Assembly: GCA_047639575.1 (NCBI GenBank)
Contig: JBLIOB010000009.1
Span: forward strand, 1-36,813
Length of the DNA stretch: 36,813 nucleotides
Reading direction: 5' to 3'
From: JBLIOB01 sp047639575
Lineage (GTDB): Bacteria; Bacteroidota; Bacteroidia; Flavobacteriales_D; Parvicellaceae
Below the pieces are notes generated by a model, which was given only the letters and a program-made list of their open reading frames with translations, was not told the origin of the DNA and did not search any database. Of this stretch, positions 15,163 through 23,653 are shown one piece after another (positions within the stretch are counted from its first letter, which is position 1; each line of letters begins with the position of its first letter). Position numbers and translations under genes: made by a program.

Positions 15163-15659
15163 TGAAGATTTGGATTTTTACCATATTATCAATCTTCACA
15201 CTTGGAACTCTAGTGGCTCAGCCCCCTGAAAAGAAAGACGGCACAATTCACGTTGGTAAATCGAAAGAAAAATTATCCGGCCTGTATAAGAAAACCAATA
15301 TCATTTACGGAAGTATCAGTGAAGCTGAATCTAGAATTAAGTCTGACAGTAAATCGGGCGCGATAAAATCGGAAATGTATTTCTACTTTCTTCCAAATGG
15401 TAGATTATACCAAATAAATTCAGAGAAACCAGCCAAAGAGATTCTAAATCTTGCGAAAAACAAACCAACTTTACTAAGACCTGTTCTAGCTAGTTATGCG
15501 CTTCAAGATTCAATCTTATTAATCACCCCTTTGCAGGACGGAATCAAAGACGCAATGGAGCCAACCAAGGCTTATTTTGAAGGTGGAATTAAAGCCGACC
15601 GGCTCTACCTCACGAAAATTAACATAAACGAGGTATTTGTATTTGAAAAAGTTGAATAA
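15162..15659 (+). CDS. Exported hypothetical protein (operon gene 4), paralogue of gene 1
   Basis: This encodes 165 residues starting at a GTG whose G is the last base of the preceding TAG, so the genes are tightly coupled. The signal peptide is KIWIFTILSIFTLGTLVAQ. It is followed by KKDGTIHVGKSKEKL, the operon motif, and a domain with MYFYFLPNGRLYQINSEKPA and SILLITPLQ that matches gene 1 in order and spacing. It is probably a small beta-rich periplasmic or surface protein; the family is not recognised. About 135 nt without a clear terminator separate it from the convergent PorP/SprF gene. Confidence 0.7.
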   Translation: MKIWIFTILSIFTLGTLVAQPPEKKDGTIHVGKSKEKLSGLYKKTNIIYGSISEAESRIKSDSKSGAIKSEMYFYFLPNGRLYQINSEKPAKEILNLAKNKPTLLRPVLASYALQDSILLITPLQDGIKDAMEPTKAYFEGGIKADRLYLTKININEVFVFEKVE

Positions 15660-15795
15660 ATCTTACCCTTCGGAAGTTCGACCCAAGTTAGTCGATGAAT
15701 ACGATTTATAAATGGCAAGGCGGCTTAGAACAAACAGATGATATCTGCCTGATTTGGGTGAAAATTTAATTTACCCTACCCCTATTTGACAGAAT

Positions 15796-16812
15796 TTAGA
15801 AACTTGCCTTACCGTAACCACCACCTCCAAGAGACAATCTATACATCAGCATCATTTCAACTGCTCCAAAACCGTTATTCGCTTTGGATAGATCACTTAA
15901 TGTCATATCGTAACTTATCCCTAGTGAAACCCCTTTCATGGAGAACCTTAGCGTTCCAAAAAGAGCATCTCCAGCACGATAATAAGCGCCAAGAGCAAAT
16001 GAAGTTTCATCGTAAAAAGCTGTAAAGTGAGAAGGTTCTTTCAGAATGTATTTAACATCTGTACCAACATTCAAAACTTTGTTTGGACCTTGCAGCATTA
16101 CCATGAAATTCGGCATAAAAACCATTTTCTTTAAAGGAAGAGAAATGTTCGCACCACCGTTAATGTTAACTTTCATATATAGATTATCTTCACCTGAATA
16201 CAAACTCACATTCGGTTTTGTTAAATGCATCAACCCTACTCCACAATATACTCTTACATTATCACTTGGCATCCCATAATAATACATGCCTGCACCAAGG
16301 TCAAGTTTAGAAAAACTAGCATTCAATCCTGATTCACCCGAACTTACAGAAGTATCGAATGTATCTCCGTTCCATTGATTATCCCATTGAAAATTGGCAA
16401 AGGTTAAACTCCTACTTAGCAAACCAAAATTAAGGCCTAACGCAATCCTGTTGTATTGATCGATTTCCAGGGCGTAATTAATGTTAGCACTTACGTTATT
16501 TGTTTTCATGAAACCGTCACCAGTAACATCGTTATAGAAATTTATGGCGCTGGCTAAAAATCCGTTCTTAAGATTTTTGTCCAAGATCCGTCCATCAACT
16601 GAAATAGAAGTGGTTTTAAAGGCGTTCGGGCTTATTTTAGTCCATTGACTTCTATAATCACCATAAAACCTTACATCACCTTCGAAAAAACCAGCTGAGG
16701 CCGGGTTTAACCAATTCTGGCTTGCAAAGAAGTTACTTACGTGAATATCTTGTTGCCCATAAAAAGACCCTAAGAATGTAATTGCGATTACTGCTGTTAT
16801 AATTCTTTTCAT
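15796..16812 (-). CDS. PorP/SprF-family T9SS-associated outer-membrane protein
   Basis: This encodes 338 residues with a signal peptide (KRIITAVIAITFLGSFYGQQ). It carries the family start pattern DIHVSNFFASQNWLNPASAG, then FYGDYRSQWTKI, then alternating strands consistent with an outer-membrane barrel, and ends in the basic GGGYGKASF. PorP/SprF-like proteins dock or anchor type B T9SS substrates at the cell surface; each often pairs with one large adhesin encoded next to it. Here the partner is the gene 6 nt upstream, which ends in a type B sorting domain. The two share an orientation and clearly form an operon. Length fits the family. The substrate pairing is inferred from context. Confidence 0.9.
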   Translation of the reverse strand: MKRIITAVIAITFLGSFYGQQDIHVSNFFASQNWLNPASAGFFEGDVRFYGDYRSQWTKISPNAFKTTSISVDGRILDKNLKNGFLASAINFYNDVTGDGFMKTNNVSANINYALEIDQYNRIALGLNFGLLSRSLTFANFQWDNQWNGDTFDTSVSSGESGLNASFSKLDLGAGMYYYGMPSDNVRVYCGVGLMHLTKPNVSLYSGEDNLYMKVNINGGANISLPLKKMVFMPNFMVMLQGPNKVLNVGTDVKYILKEPSHFTAFYDETSFALGAYYRAGDALFGTLRFSMKGVSLGISYDMTLSDLSKANNGFGAVEMMLMYRLSLGGGGYGKASF

Positions 16813-16818
16813 CTCTAT

Positions 16819-19800
16819 TTATTTTATTAAGGTTGTTGTTCCACTTAATGTTCCGCCCACTGTGCCTATAAAAGTATATTCTAAAATATATGCAAAAGTT
16901 CCTGGATTGAGCCCTTTACTATTGAATGTACCATCCCAGCCAATTGACTGATCTTGAGTTTCAAACATTAACTGTCCATACCTATTGTACACCTTAAAGT
17001 CAATGGTTGCAAACCCTGCGCCTTTGACATATAGTACATCATTATTTCCATCACCATTTGGTGAGAATGCGCTTGGTACGCCAACTGACTCAATGTAAGT
17101 AACATTAACTGTAATTGAATCTGATGCGGTACATCCAGCTGAATCAGTTAAAGTAACCAAGTATCCAGTTGTTACTGTTGGCGAGGCTGTAGTGGTCTGA
17201 CAAATTGCACAACTTAACGTAGTTGGATCGGTCCATGTATAAGTACCACCTGTTCCAATTGCAGTTAGATCGATCGATTCACCGATGATAATATTTTCAT
17301 CACCACCTGCAGAAACCACTGGAGTAGCGTTGACTTGTACTGAAACTGTAGTCGTATCAGAACCAAAAGCATTGGTTACGATTAACTGCACATCATGTGT
17401 ACCTGGGATATTGAAACAAACAATACCTGGATCTTGTGTAGATGCTGATGCTGGAGTTCCGCCTGGGAAGGTCCATAACCAACCTGTTGGTGGACCAGAA
17501 GATAATTCAGTGAAAGTGATACAATCACCTTCGCAGATCAGCGCATCAGAAGCGGTAAAGCTAGCTCCTGGGCTTACACAAGATGTAACGGTAACGCCAA
17601 AAGTCTGAGAATCTGGACATACACCAGTTGTGGTATAGGTAACAGTATATGTTCCAACTCCGGAAGTTCCTAAGTCAACAACACCAGTCGTACTGTTAAT
17701 AGATCCTCCAGCAGAGATAGTAAATAACCCACCAAATGTACCTGAAATCGTTGCTGATGGATCTGGATCGCTATCACAAAATGTTGCACTAGAATAAGAG
17801 AATGAAGCATCGTCCGAAGCATTCACAATTATGGTTTCGGTATCAGCTGATCCGCAAGAACCAGTGCTATCATAAGTAATAACAAACGAACCTGCTCCTG
17901 CAGTAGCCGGATCAAATGTTCCTAAAGCTCCACTGGTGATTCCGGTTCCAGTCCAAGTTCCACCGGGATCAACTGCTACTAAGTTGACCGCTGGATCATT
18001 TGTGCAAAATGGACCTGCAGCTGTAATAGTTGCGTCAAAAGAAGCTGAGACCGCCATGGAGAATGTATTTGTATCTGGACATGCACCTAAAGTGGTATAA
18101 GTGATAATGAAATTTCCTGCACCTGATCCCACAAGATCTACCTGACCATTTGCTGCATTGATCGTTCCTGAATTATCTATCGTATAGACTCCACCACCGG
18201 TTCCACCTACAGTAGCGAATGGATTTGGATCACTTAGACAATAAGAAGGTGAGCTATAACTGAACGTTGCATCGTCAGCTGGGTTAATTGTAATTACTTC
18301 GGTATCAACTGCTCCACAAGAACCAGTTATAGTATAGGTAATTGTAACTGTTGGTCCAACAGGAATAGAAGGATCAAAGGTCCCATTAACAGCATCTGTA
18401 ATACCAGTTCCTGACCAAGTTCCACCACCTGAGGCAGCAGTTAAATTAAATGGTGCAGCATTTGCGCACACAGCTGATGTAGTAGTAATAGTAGCATCTG
18501 CACTTGCAGTAAGCGTCACATTAAATGTTTGAACATCAGCACAAGGCCCTGGTGTAGTATAAGTAACAACATAAGCGTTGGCTCCAGAAGATGCGATATC
18601 AATTTCTCCAGTAACTGCATCTATGGTTCCCGCTAAATCAATCGTATATGTTCCACCAGCAGTTGCACCAGCACCTAAAGTCGGGAATGGATTTGGATCA
18701 GCTAAACAAAATGATCCAGATAAATAGGTAAAGGAAGCATCTTGATCAGCGTTTACAGTTACGTTTTGAACGTCAACATCTCCACATGTACCTGTTATCG
18801 TATAAGTAATAGGGTATATTCCAGGTGTAGCAACTGCAGGATCAAAATTCCCTGTTGCACCATTGGTAATTCCTGTTCCTGTCCATGTTCCACCTAGATC
18901 TACTGCTGTAAATATTACAGCTGCATCACTTTCGCAATAAGGACCGATTGGAAGGTTAATAGTAGCGTCTGCTGCCGCAGTTAATGTAACACCAAACGTT
19001 TGTATATCTGGACAAGCACCTGTTGTTGTATATGTTACTGTGTAACTATTGGCACCAGAAGCTCCAATATTAATTTCACCAGTTATTGGGTTAATAGAAC
19101 CTCCTAAATCGATGGTAAAGGTTCCTCCACCGGTTCCAGTTACAGTAGGAGTTGGGTTAGGATCAGTTAAACAATAAGAACCGGAAACATATGTAAAAGA
19201 TGCGTCATCTGCAGCATTTACTGTCACTACTTCCGTATCTACATCACCACAAGCTCCCGTGATCGTGTACGTAATGGTATGCGGTCCAGCACCTGCAACC
19301 GCTGGATCAAAAGTTCCTAAAGTTCCATTGGTAATACCAGTTCCTGTCCATGTTCCACCACCTGATGCGGCAACCAAGTTAAATGCTAGATCGTTTTCAC
19401 AAACTGCTGGAACTGCAGTTATTGTTGCATCACCGGAGGCTGGCCCTTGAGCGATAATAACAATTACATCTTCTGTACAAGTGGGATCTGTAGTACTTGT
19501 TACCGTTACTGTATAAGTTCCATCGGCCAATGGAGAGATGTTATAAACACCAGCACCAACGCCTGAATAATAAGTAGTTGCACCAATTGTAATATTATAC
19601 AAATCAGTTCCAGTAAAAGTGACATCAATTTGGCCATCTGCAGCCCCTAAACACGTTTCATCAGAGTTAATTCCCGAGGTTATACTTAAGTCACAAGTCG
19701 TTGCGGTTCCTGATAACGTTACATCATCTATTGCACAAGATGGATCAGAACCTGCATTATTACCGTCATTCACCCATAAAAATCCAATTTGAACAGTAGC

Positions 19801-20460
19801 ATTGTTATCACAAGATGCGGGAAGCACATATGATAAGTTTTGCCAATAACCTTGACCAGACAACGCATCCGTGCATGGCGTAGGATCAGCTGGGTTTGTA
19901 CAAAATCCGGGCAATAAACAACAGCATTGAGAAGTTAAAATTCCAAGAACAACTGGGTTCCATGTTGCGCCTGCGTCATCGCTATATAAAACCGTTGCAC
20001 CATCAAAAGGTGGTTCACCATACCCTATATGATCAAAACTAAGCGTGATGGTTGTTTGACCAGAACAGTCAATTATTGGAGATTCTATTCGCTCAATAGT
20101 TTCTGTTCCCGCAGAAGCATCATATGCCGCTCCACAATCACCTGTAGGACATAATCCTCCAGGCGAACCTGCCATATTACCTACATGCAAAGTTGGGTTA
20201 CCTAGACTTGCCGCTCCACAGTTGTTAACTCCTGCCCCTGATTCTTGATCGCTTACGTACCAGGAATTAGGAAAAGCACCTGTAGAACCTAAATTTGATT
20301 GAGCCCAACCACCATTTGGACTAGTATATCCGTTGGCTGGAGTTCCTTGCGCCCCAGGACCAGTATTAAAATCTTCCGTCCAGAAAACTTGAGCCGAAAT
20401 AGAAGATGAAATAATGATGAAAAGGAGTAAAAAGATTGATTGGCGTAATAATCTAAACAT
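16819..20460 (-). CDS. Giant surface protein with tandem repeats and T9SS type B sorting domain
   Basis: This encodes about 1,213 residues. The frame extends 9 codons upstream to a TTG at 20487, but the ATG at 20460 gives a clean signal peptide (FRLLRQSIFLLLFIIISSSI). The order is as follows. A jelly-roll-like N-terminal domain (to about 250) has FWTEDFNTG and SFDHIGYGEPPFDGA. A bridging beta domain follows, then four tandem 154-residue repeats, then a PKD domain (ASFTASDALICEGDCITF and WLWTFPGG). Next comes a beta segment, then the type B sorting domain with VPSAFSPNGDGNNDVLYVKG, NRYGQLMFE and WDGTFNSKGLNPGTF. SprB-like adhesins of this kind serve gliding, adhesion or a surface layer and are exported by T9SS with a PorP/SprF partner, encoded just downstream. 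A promoter candidate is at 20509-20541. Confidence 0.9.
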   Translation of the reverse strand: MFRLLRQSIFLLLFIIISSSISAQVFWTEDFNTGPGAQGTPANGYTSPNGGWAQSNLGSTGAFPNSWYVSDQESGAGVNNCGAASLGNPTLHVGNMAGSPGGLCPTGDCGAAYDASAGTETIERIESPIIDCSGQTTITLSFDHIGYGEPPFDGATVLYSDDAGATWNPVVLGILTSQCCCLLPGFCTNPADPTPCTDALSGQGYWQNLSYVLPASCDNNATVQIGFLWVNDGNNAGSDPSCAIDDVTLSGTATTCDLSITSGINSDETCLGAADGQIDVTFTGTDLYNITIGATTYYSGVGAGVYNISPLADGTYTVTVTSTTDPTCTEDVIVIIAQGPASGDATITAVPAVCENDLAFNLVAASGGGTWTGTGITNGTLGTFDPAVAGAGPHTITYTITGACGDVDTEVVTVNAADDASFTYVSGSYCLTDPNPTPTVTGTGGGTFTIDLGGSINPITGEINIGASGANSYTVTYTTTGACPDIQTFGVTLTAAADATINLPIGPYCESDAAVIFTAVDLGGTWTGTGITNGATGNFDPAVATPGIYPITYTITGTCGDVDVQNVTVNADQDASFTYLSGSFCLADPNPFPTLGAGATAGGTYTIDLAGTIDAVTGEIDIASSGANAYVVTYTTPGPCADVQTFNVTLTASADATITTTSAVCANAAPFNLTAASGGGTWSGTGITDAVNGTFDPSIPVGPTVTITYTITGSCGAVDTEVITINPADDATFSYSSPSYCLSDPNPFATVGGTGGGVYTIDNSGTINAANGQVDLVGSGAGNFIITYTTLGACPDTNTFSMAVSASFDATITAAGPFCTNDPAVNLVAVDPGGTWTGTGITSGALGTFDPATAGAGSFVITYDSTGSCGSADTETIIVNASDDASFSYSSATFCDSDPDPSATISGTFGGLFTISAGGSINSTTGVVDLGTSGVGTYTVTYTTTGVCPDSQTFGVTVTSCVSPGASFTASDALICEGDCITFTELSSGPPTGWLWTFPGGTPASASTQDPGIVCFNIPGTHDVQLIVTNAFGSDTTTVSVQVNATPVVSAGGDENIIIGESIDLTAIGTGGTYTWTDPTTLSCAICQTTTASPTVTTGYLVTLTDSAGCTASDSITVNVTYIESVGVPSAFSPNGDGNNDVLYVKGAGFATIDFKVYNRYGQLMFETQDQSIGWDGTFNSKGLNPGTFAYILEYTFIGTVGGTLSGTTTLIK
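17585..19432 (-). repeat. Four tandem ~462-bp coding repeats
   Basis: Inside the giant surface protein, a unit of about 154 residues is repeated four times. Each unit has two halves. The first begins DATI and carries GGTWTGTGIT, then TFDPA and ITYTITGxCG. The second begins DASFxYxS and carries YCLxDPNP, then GGxxTID and YTTxGxCPD. The units differ at many positions, so the duplication is not recent, but the array could still mediate recombination. Confidence 0.85.
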
Positions 20461-20508
20461 AGGTCTATAAAGTTTTGGGCTCTCCAAGATAACTATTTTC
20501 GAGCTATC

Positions 20509-20541
20509 TAAAGATAACGATTCTTAATTGTTAAAAACAAA
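20509..20541 (-). promoter_or_regulatory. Bacteroidota-type promoter for the surface-protein operon
   Basis: On the minus strand TTTG (20541-20538) is followed after 21 nt by TATCTTTA (20516-20509), a near match to the Bacteroidota -33 TTTG / -7 TAnnTTTG promoter. The site is about 50 nt upstream of the ATG at 20460 and the spacing is right. Confidence 0.5.
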
Positions 20542-20638
20542 TATTAAGATTTCAGCATTACAGTTCTAATTACTCAAGAATAACTCTATATTTAAACTGA
20601 AAAGAGACTTACACACCAATTATTAACAATTCAAACCT

Positions 20639-22150
20639 ATGAATGTCGCTATATTTGATTTGATTAAATCAATGAGCAAGACCGAGAAGAGGCATTTTAA
20701 GGTCCAAGCCAAAACGAATCCAAAGAATCAAAACCTTGTCTCCCTTTTCGATATAATTGAAAGCCAGGATGAATATGACGAGCAAATCGTAAAGTCAAAA
20801 GTAAAAGATGAAGCTTTTCTAAAACATTTTGCTGTCAATAAGAACAGACTGTATGATTTTGTGCTTAAATCACTCAGAAGCTATTACTCTTCTTACAATA
20901 CACAAACTCAAATATTAAATCAGCTTACGGAAATAGAAATTCTCTACTCTAAGAAATTGTATTCCGAATGCTCTAGAAGAATTCTAAAAGCAAAAGCTTC
21001 CGCTAAAGAGCACGGTTTGAATTGGGTATTATATCGCCTTAATCATTGGCAAGAAAAATTATTAAAAGAAGAAGGCAAATATTTGAAATCTTCCTTAGAA
21101 AGCCTTTCGGAGCTTCATCAAGAAAACGAAACTGTTCTGAAATCCCTTTCGGATTCAAATACAGTGAAGTTTCATTATTACAAATTATTACTTCATGCCA
21201 GAAATGTTTCCACCTTAGAATCTTATCGTCTAAATGAAGTCCAAAGTGCCATTATAAGAGTCAATTCAAAGGAATTGGATCATGATGGCTTTATCAACTA
21301 TCTGAATTTAAAAGCTTTATACAGCTACTTTATCTCGAGACATGAAGAATCGTTGGACTTATACAAAGAAGTAGTAGACTTTATTGAGAATATTCCAGAT
21401 GGAATTAAAGATTTTAACCATACCTATTTCATTGCCTTAAATAATATACTGATTACTCAGGCTATGTGCCATCAGTATACCGAAAGCTCCGCTACCCTAG
21501 CCAAAATTCACGAAATTTTTTATGGGAACAGAACTTATGAAAGAGAATTTTTCACACTTACGTCTTGTTACGAGTTGAGCATTTATGCTGTGACTGGGAA
21601 TATTGAAAAAGCTCAGGTAATTCTGGATTCGGTTCACGATAACCTAGACCAATATAATTTAAACGATATTAATCGGTACTTTTTCTATTTTAATCTGGCA
21701 AAAGTTACTTTTTATCAGAATGACTTTTCTGCTTCTCAAAGATGGATCAACGAATTGATTAATGACTATAACAAAAAGAGGAAAGAAAGCCTGAATAACC
21801 TATATTATTACGGTAATATTTTCTTCTTATTCCTTCAATATGAGAAAGGTGATTTAGAATATTTAAATTCTCAAATCCACTCTATTAAACGACTTTTATT
21901 ACAGATAAGACCTCTTAATGATGTGGATATAAAAGTTGTGAATTTATTAGAAGGACTCACGCTTGCTTCTGTTGACAAGCACTTGGAAATGTTCGAAAAA
22001 ACTAAAAGGGAATTAGACTATTTACTTCAGCTGCCTCAAAACCCAAGTGTCGCTCAGTTTTTTGATGTAATCTCCTGGTTAGAAGGAAAGATATATAATA
22101 AACCAATGCGTGAAATAATTCAAAACAAACACACCCAATCAAATGTTTGA
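20639..22150 (+). CDS. Conserved Bacteroidota helical-repeat hypothetical protein
   Basis: This encodes 503 residues. The N-terminus (IFDLIKSMSKTEKRHFKVQ) is typical of a conserved Bacteroidota family that I recognise only as hypothetical. The rest is almost all alpha-helical, with paired helices of TPR-like spacing (SLDLYKEVVDFI, NIEKAQVILDSV, RYFFYFNLAKVTFYQNDF). There is no signal peptide or membrane segment, so it is cytoplasmic. Such helical repeats usually bind a partner protein. It overlaps the following hydrolase gene by 8 nt and starts a co-directional run of four genes. The divergent gene upstream is the T9SS surface protein, about 180 nt away. Confidence 0.75.
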   Translation: MNVAIFDLIKSMSKTEKRHFKVQAKTNPKNQNLVSLFDIIESQDEYDEQIVKSKVKDEAFLKHFAVNKNRLYDFVLKSLRSYYSSYNTQTQILNQLTEIEILYSKKLYSECSRRILKAKASAKEHGLNWVLYRLNHWQEKLLKEEGKYLKSSLESLSELHQENETVLKSLSDSNTVKFHYYKLLLHARNVSTLESYRLNEVQSAIIRVNSKELDHDGFINYLNLKALYSYFISRHEESLDLYKEVVDFIENIPDGIKDFNHTYFIALNNILITQAMCHQYTESSATLAKIHEIFYGNRTYEREFFTLTSCYELSIYAVTGNIEKAQVILDSVHDNLDQYNLNDINRYFFYFNLAKVTFYQNDFSASQRWINELINDYNKKRKESLNNLYYYGNIFFLFLQYEKGDLEYLNSQIHSIKRLLLQIRPLNDVDIKVVNLLEGLTLASVDKHLEMFEKTKRELDYLLQLPQNPSVAQFFDVISWLEGKIYNKPMREIIQNKHTQSNV

Positions 22151-23051
22151 AAACTTTAATTTCCAAGGATATAATAAGGCCGACTTGGTTGGCTACAAAT
22201 GGAAATGTGGAGCACCAAAAGGTGTTGTACTTATTATTCACGGCATGAGTGAGCATGCAGCTAGATACGATCATTTTGCAGGCCATCTCAATTCACAAGG
22301 CTATACCGTTTATTCATCAGATTTGCGCGGACATGGTAAAACTGCTGGTGATTTGGAAAATGTCGGACTGTTTTCGATGAGTGACGGATGGCATAAAGTC
22401 GTCCAAGACCAAAGAGCGTTGATACAATTAATTAAAGAAGAGCATAACCTTCCTTTATTTGTTTTAGGCCATTCAATGGGCTCCTTTGTTACCAGGTCTA
22501 TTAGTTTTTCTGGTGAAGACAAAGTTGACGGATACATTCTTTCAGCAACAGCTGGAGACCCAGGGCTTCTTGGACGAGCAGGCAAGGTAGTTGCCAGTTT
22601 AAACAAAGGGATAATGGGTCGAAAAAACAGATCGAAACTTCTTGACAATCTTGCGTTTGGTGACTTCAATAAAAAATATGAAACCAAACGAACCAAGAAA
22701 GACTGGCTTAGCCGAGACGAAAAAGTTGTTGATGATTACATAAATGACCCTTATTGCATGCAAATTTTTACCGCTCAATTTTTCTCCGACTTACTAGAAG
22801 GAATCTTAAGTATAAATAGGTATTCAAGCGTTCAGAAAATGGCCAAAGTACCTTATTATATATTCTCAGGAACAATGGATCCAGTAGGCGATTGGAGCAA
22901 AGGGACTCAAAAAGTATTTGACCTTATGAAGCAAGTTGAGCTTAATGTAGAACTCAAATTCTACGAAGATGGAAGACATGAAATGCTCAATGAAGTTAAC
23001 AAAGAGGAAGTTTATGCAGATGTTGTAAACTGGATCGACAAAACGATTTAA
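22143..23051 (+). CDS. Alpha/beta hydrolase, monoacylglycerol lipase / lysophospholipase-like
   Basis: This encodes 302 residues. The catalytic triad is readable: Ser111 in LGHSMGSF, Asp246 in SGTMDPVGD, and His279 in EDGRHEMLNE. The oxyanion region is LIIHGMSEHAARYDHFA, and DLRGHGKT follows strand 4. This set is typical of the Hydrolase_4 (lysophospholipase/monoglyceride lipase) group, cytoplasmic, acting on single-chain glycerolipids. The exact substrate is unknown. The start overlaps the previous gene by 8 nt, and the next gene follows after 2 nt, so they should be cotranscribed. Length is normal. Confidence 0.85.
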   Translation: MFENFNFQGYNKADLVGYKWKCGAPKGVVLIIHGMSEHAARYDHFAGHLNSQGYTVYSSDLRGHGKTAGDLENVGLFSMSDGWHKVVQDQRALIQLIKEEHNLPLFVLGHSMGSFVTRSISFSGEDKVDGYILSATAGDPGLLGRAGKVVASLNKGIMGRKNRSKLLDNLAFGDFNKKYETKRTKKDWLSRDEKVVDDYINDPYCMQIFTAQFFSDLLEGILSINRYSSVQKMAKVPYYIFSGTMDPVGDWSKGTQKVFDLMKQVELNVELKFYEDGRHEMLNEVNKEEVYADVVNWIDKTI

Positions 23052-23053
23052 TA

Positions 23054-23611
23054 ATGTCTCAGATTTTAATTATTGATTGCGGCAGTACCAAGGTCCCATT
23101 ATTTGAGAGTACCCTAAAATCTTTTTCTCAAAATTGTACAATCGTTCGGCTTTCAGATTTCAAAGTGTCTTCGCTACCTGCGTACAGCGGTATTATAATT
23201 AGCGGGGCTCCTATTTTAGTTACAGAAATTGACACTGCTCCTTACCTTGAACAATTCTCTTTTTTAAAAGAATACACTAATCCTGTTCTAGGAGTTTGCT
23301 TCGGTCACCAGATTTTGGGAATGACATATGGAGCCTCTTCCCTAACTTGCGAGCCAGCTAGAACGGATCAAATGGTGATTAAGGAAATGGAATCTCCTTT
23401 ATTTGAAGGAATTTCGGAGTTCATTTTTAACCAAGATCATTGTGAAGCTATATCGATTCCAGATGATTGGAATTTGCTTGCATCCTCCTCCATATGTACG
23501 AACGAAGCTATGGAACATCCTTCCAAATTGCTATACGGGGTTCAATTTCATCCAGAAACATCAGGCGAAAATGGATTACGACTGTTGAAAAACTTCTGTA
23601 AAAGTTGTTGA
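23054..23611 (+). CDS. Stand-alone class I glutamine amidotransferase
   Basis: This encodes 185 residues. The nucleophile elbow is LGVCFGHQILG with Cys82, and His166/Glu168 lie in VQFHPETSG, giving the Cys-His-Glu triad. The fold resembles the GuaA amidotransferase domain, but no synthetase domain is attached and none is adjacent. It may release ammonia for an unidentified partner or act on a gamma-glutamyl substrate, as some stand-alone members do. It is 2 nt downstream of the lipase gene and about 42 nt upstream of the nucleoside-recognition membrane protein. The triad is intact; the substrate is unknown. Confidence 0.8.
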   Translation: MSQILIIDCGSTKVPLFESTLKSFSQNCTIVRLSDFKVSSLPAYSGIIISGAPILVTEIDTAPYLEQFSFLKEYTNPVLGVCFGHQILGMTYGASSLTCEPARTDQMVIKEMESPLFEGISEFIFNQDHCEAISIPDDWNLLASSSICTNEAMEHPSKLLYGVQFHPETSGENGLRLLKNFCKSC

Positions 23612-23653
23612 TCTTTAGTTCATTGTAGGCTTTTCTTTTTGCAATTTCGGCAC

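Noticed and set aside
15786..16279. Plus-strand open frames opposite the PorP/SprF gene
   Set aside because: They are antisense shadows of a clearly coding minus-strand gene with a signal peptide and family motifs.
17285..17608. Plus-strand open frames opposite the giant surface protein
   Set aside because: They are mirror frames of a Thr/Gly-rich repetitive gene, with no start context or domains.
17585..19432. CRISPR-like regular repeat
   Set aside because: The repeats are long, in-frame coding units of a surface protein with gradual divergence, not short direct repeats with unique spacers.
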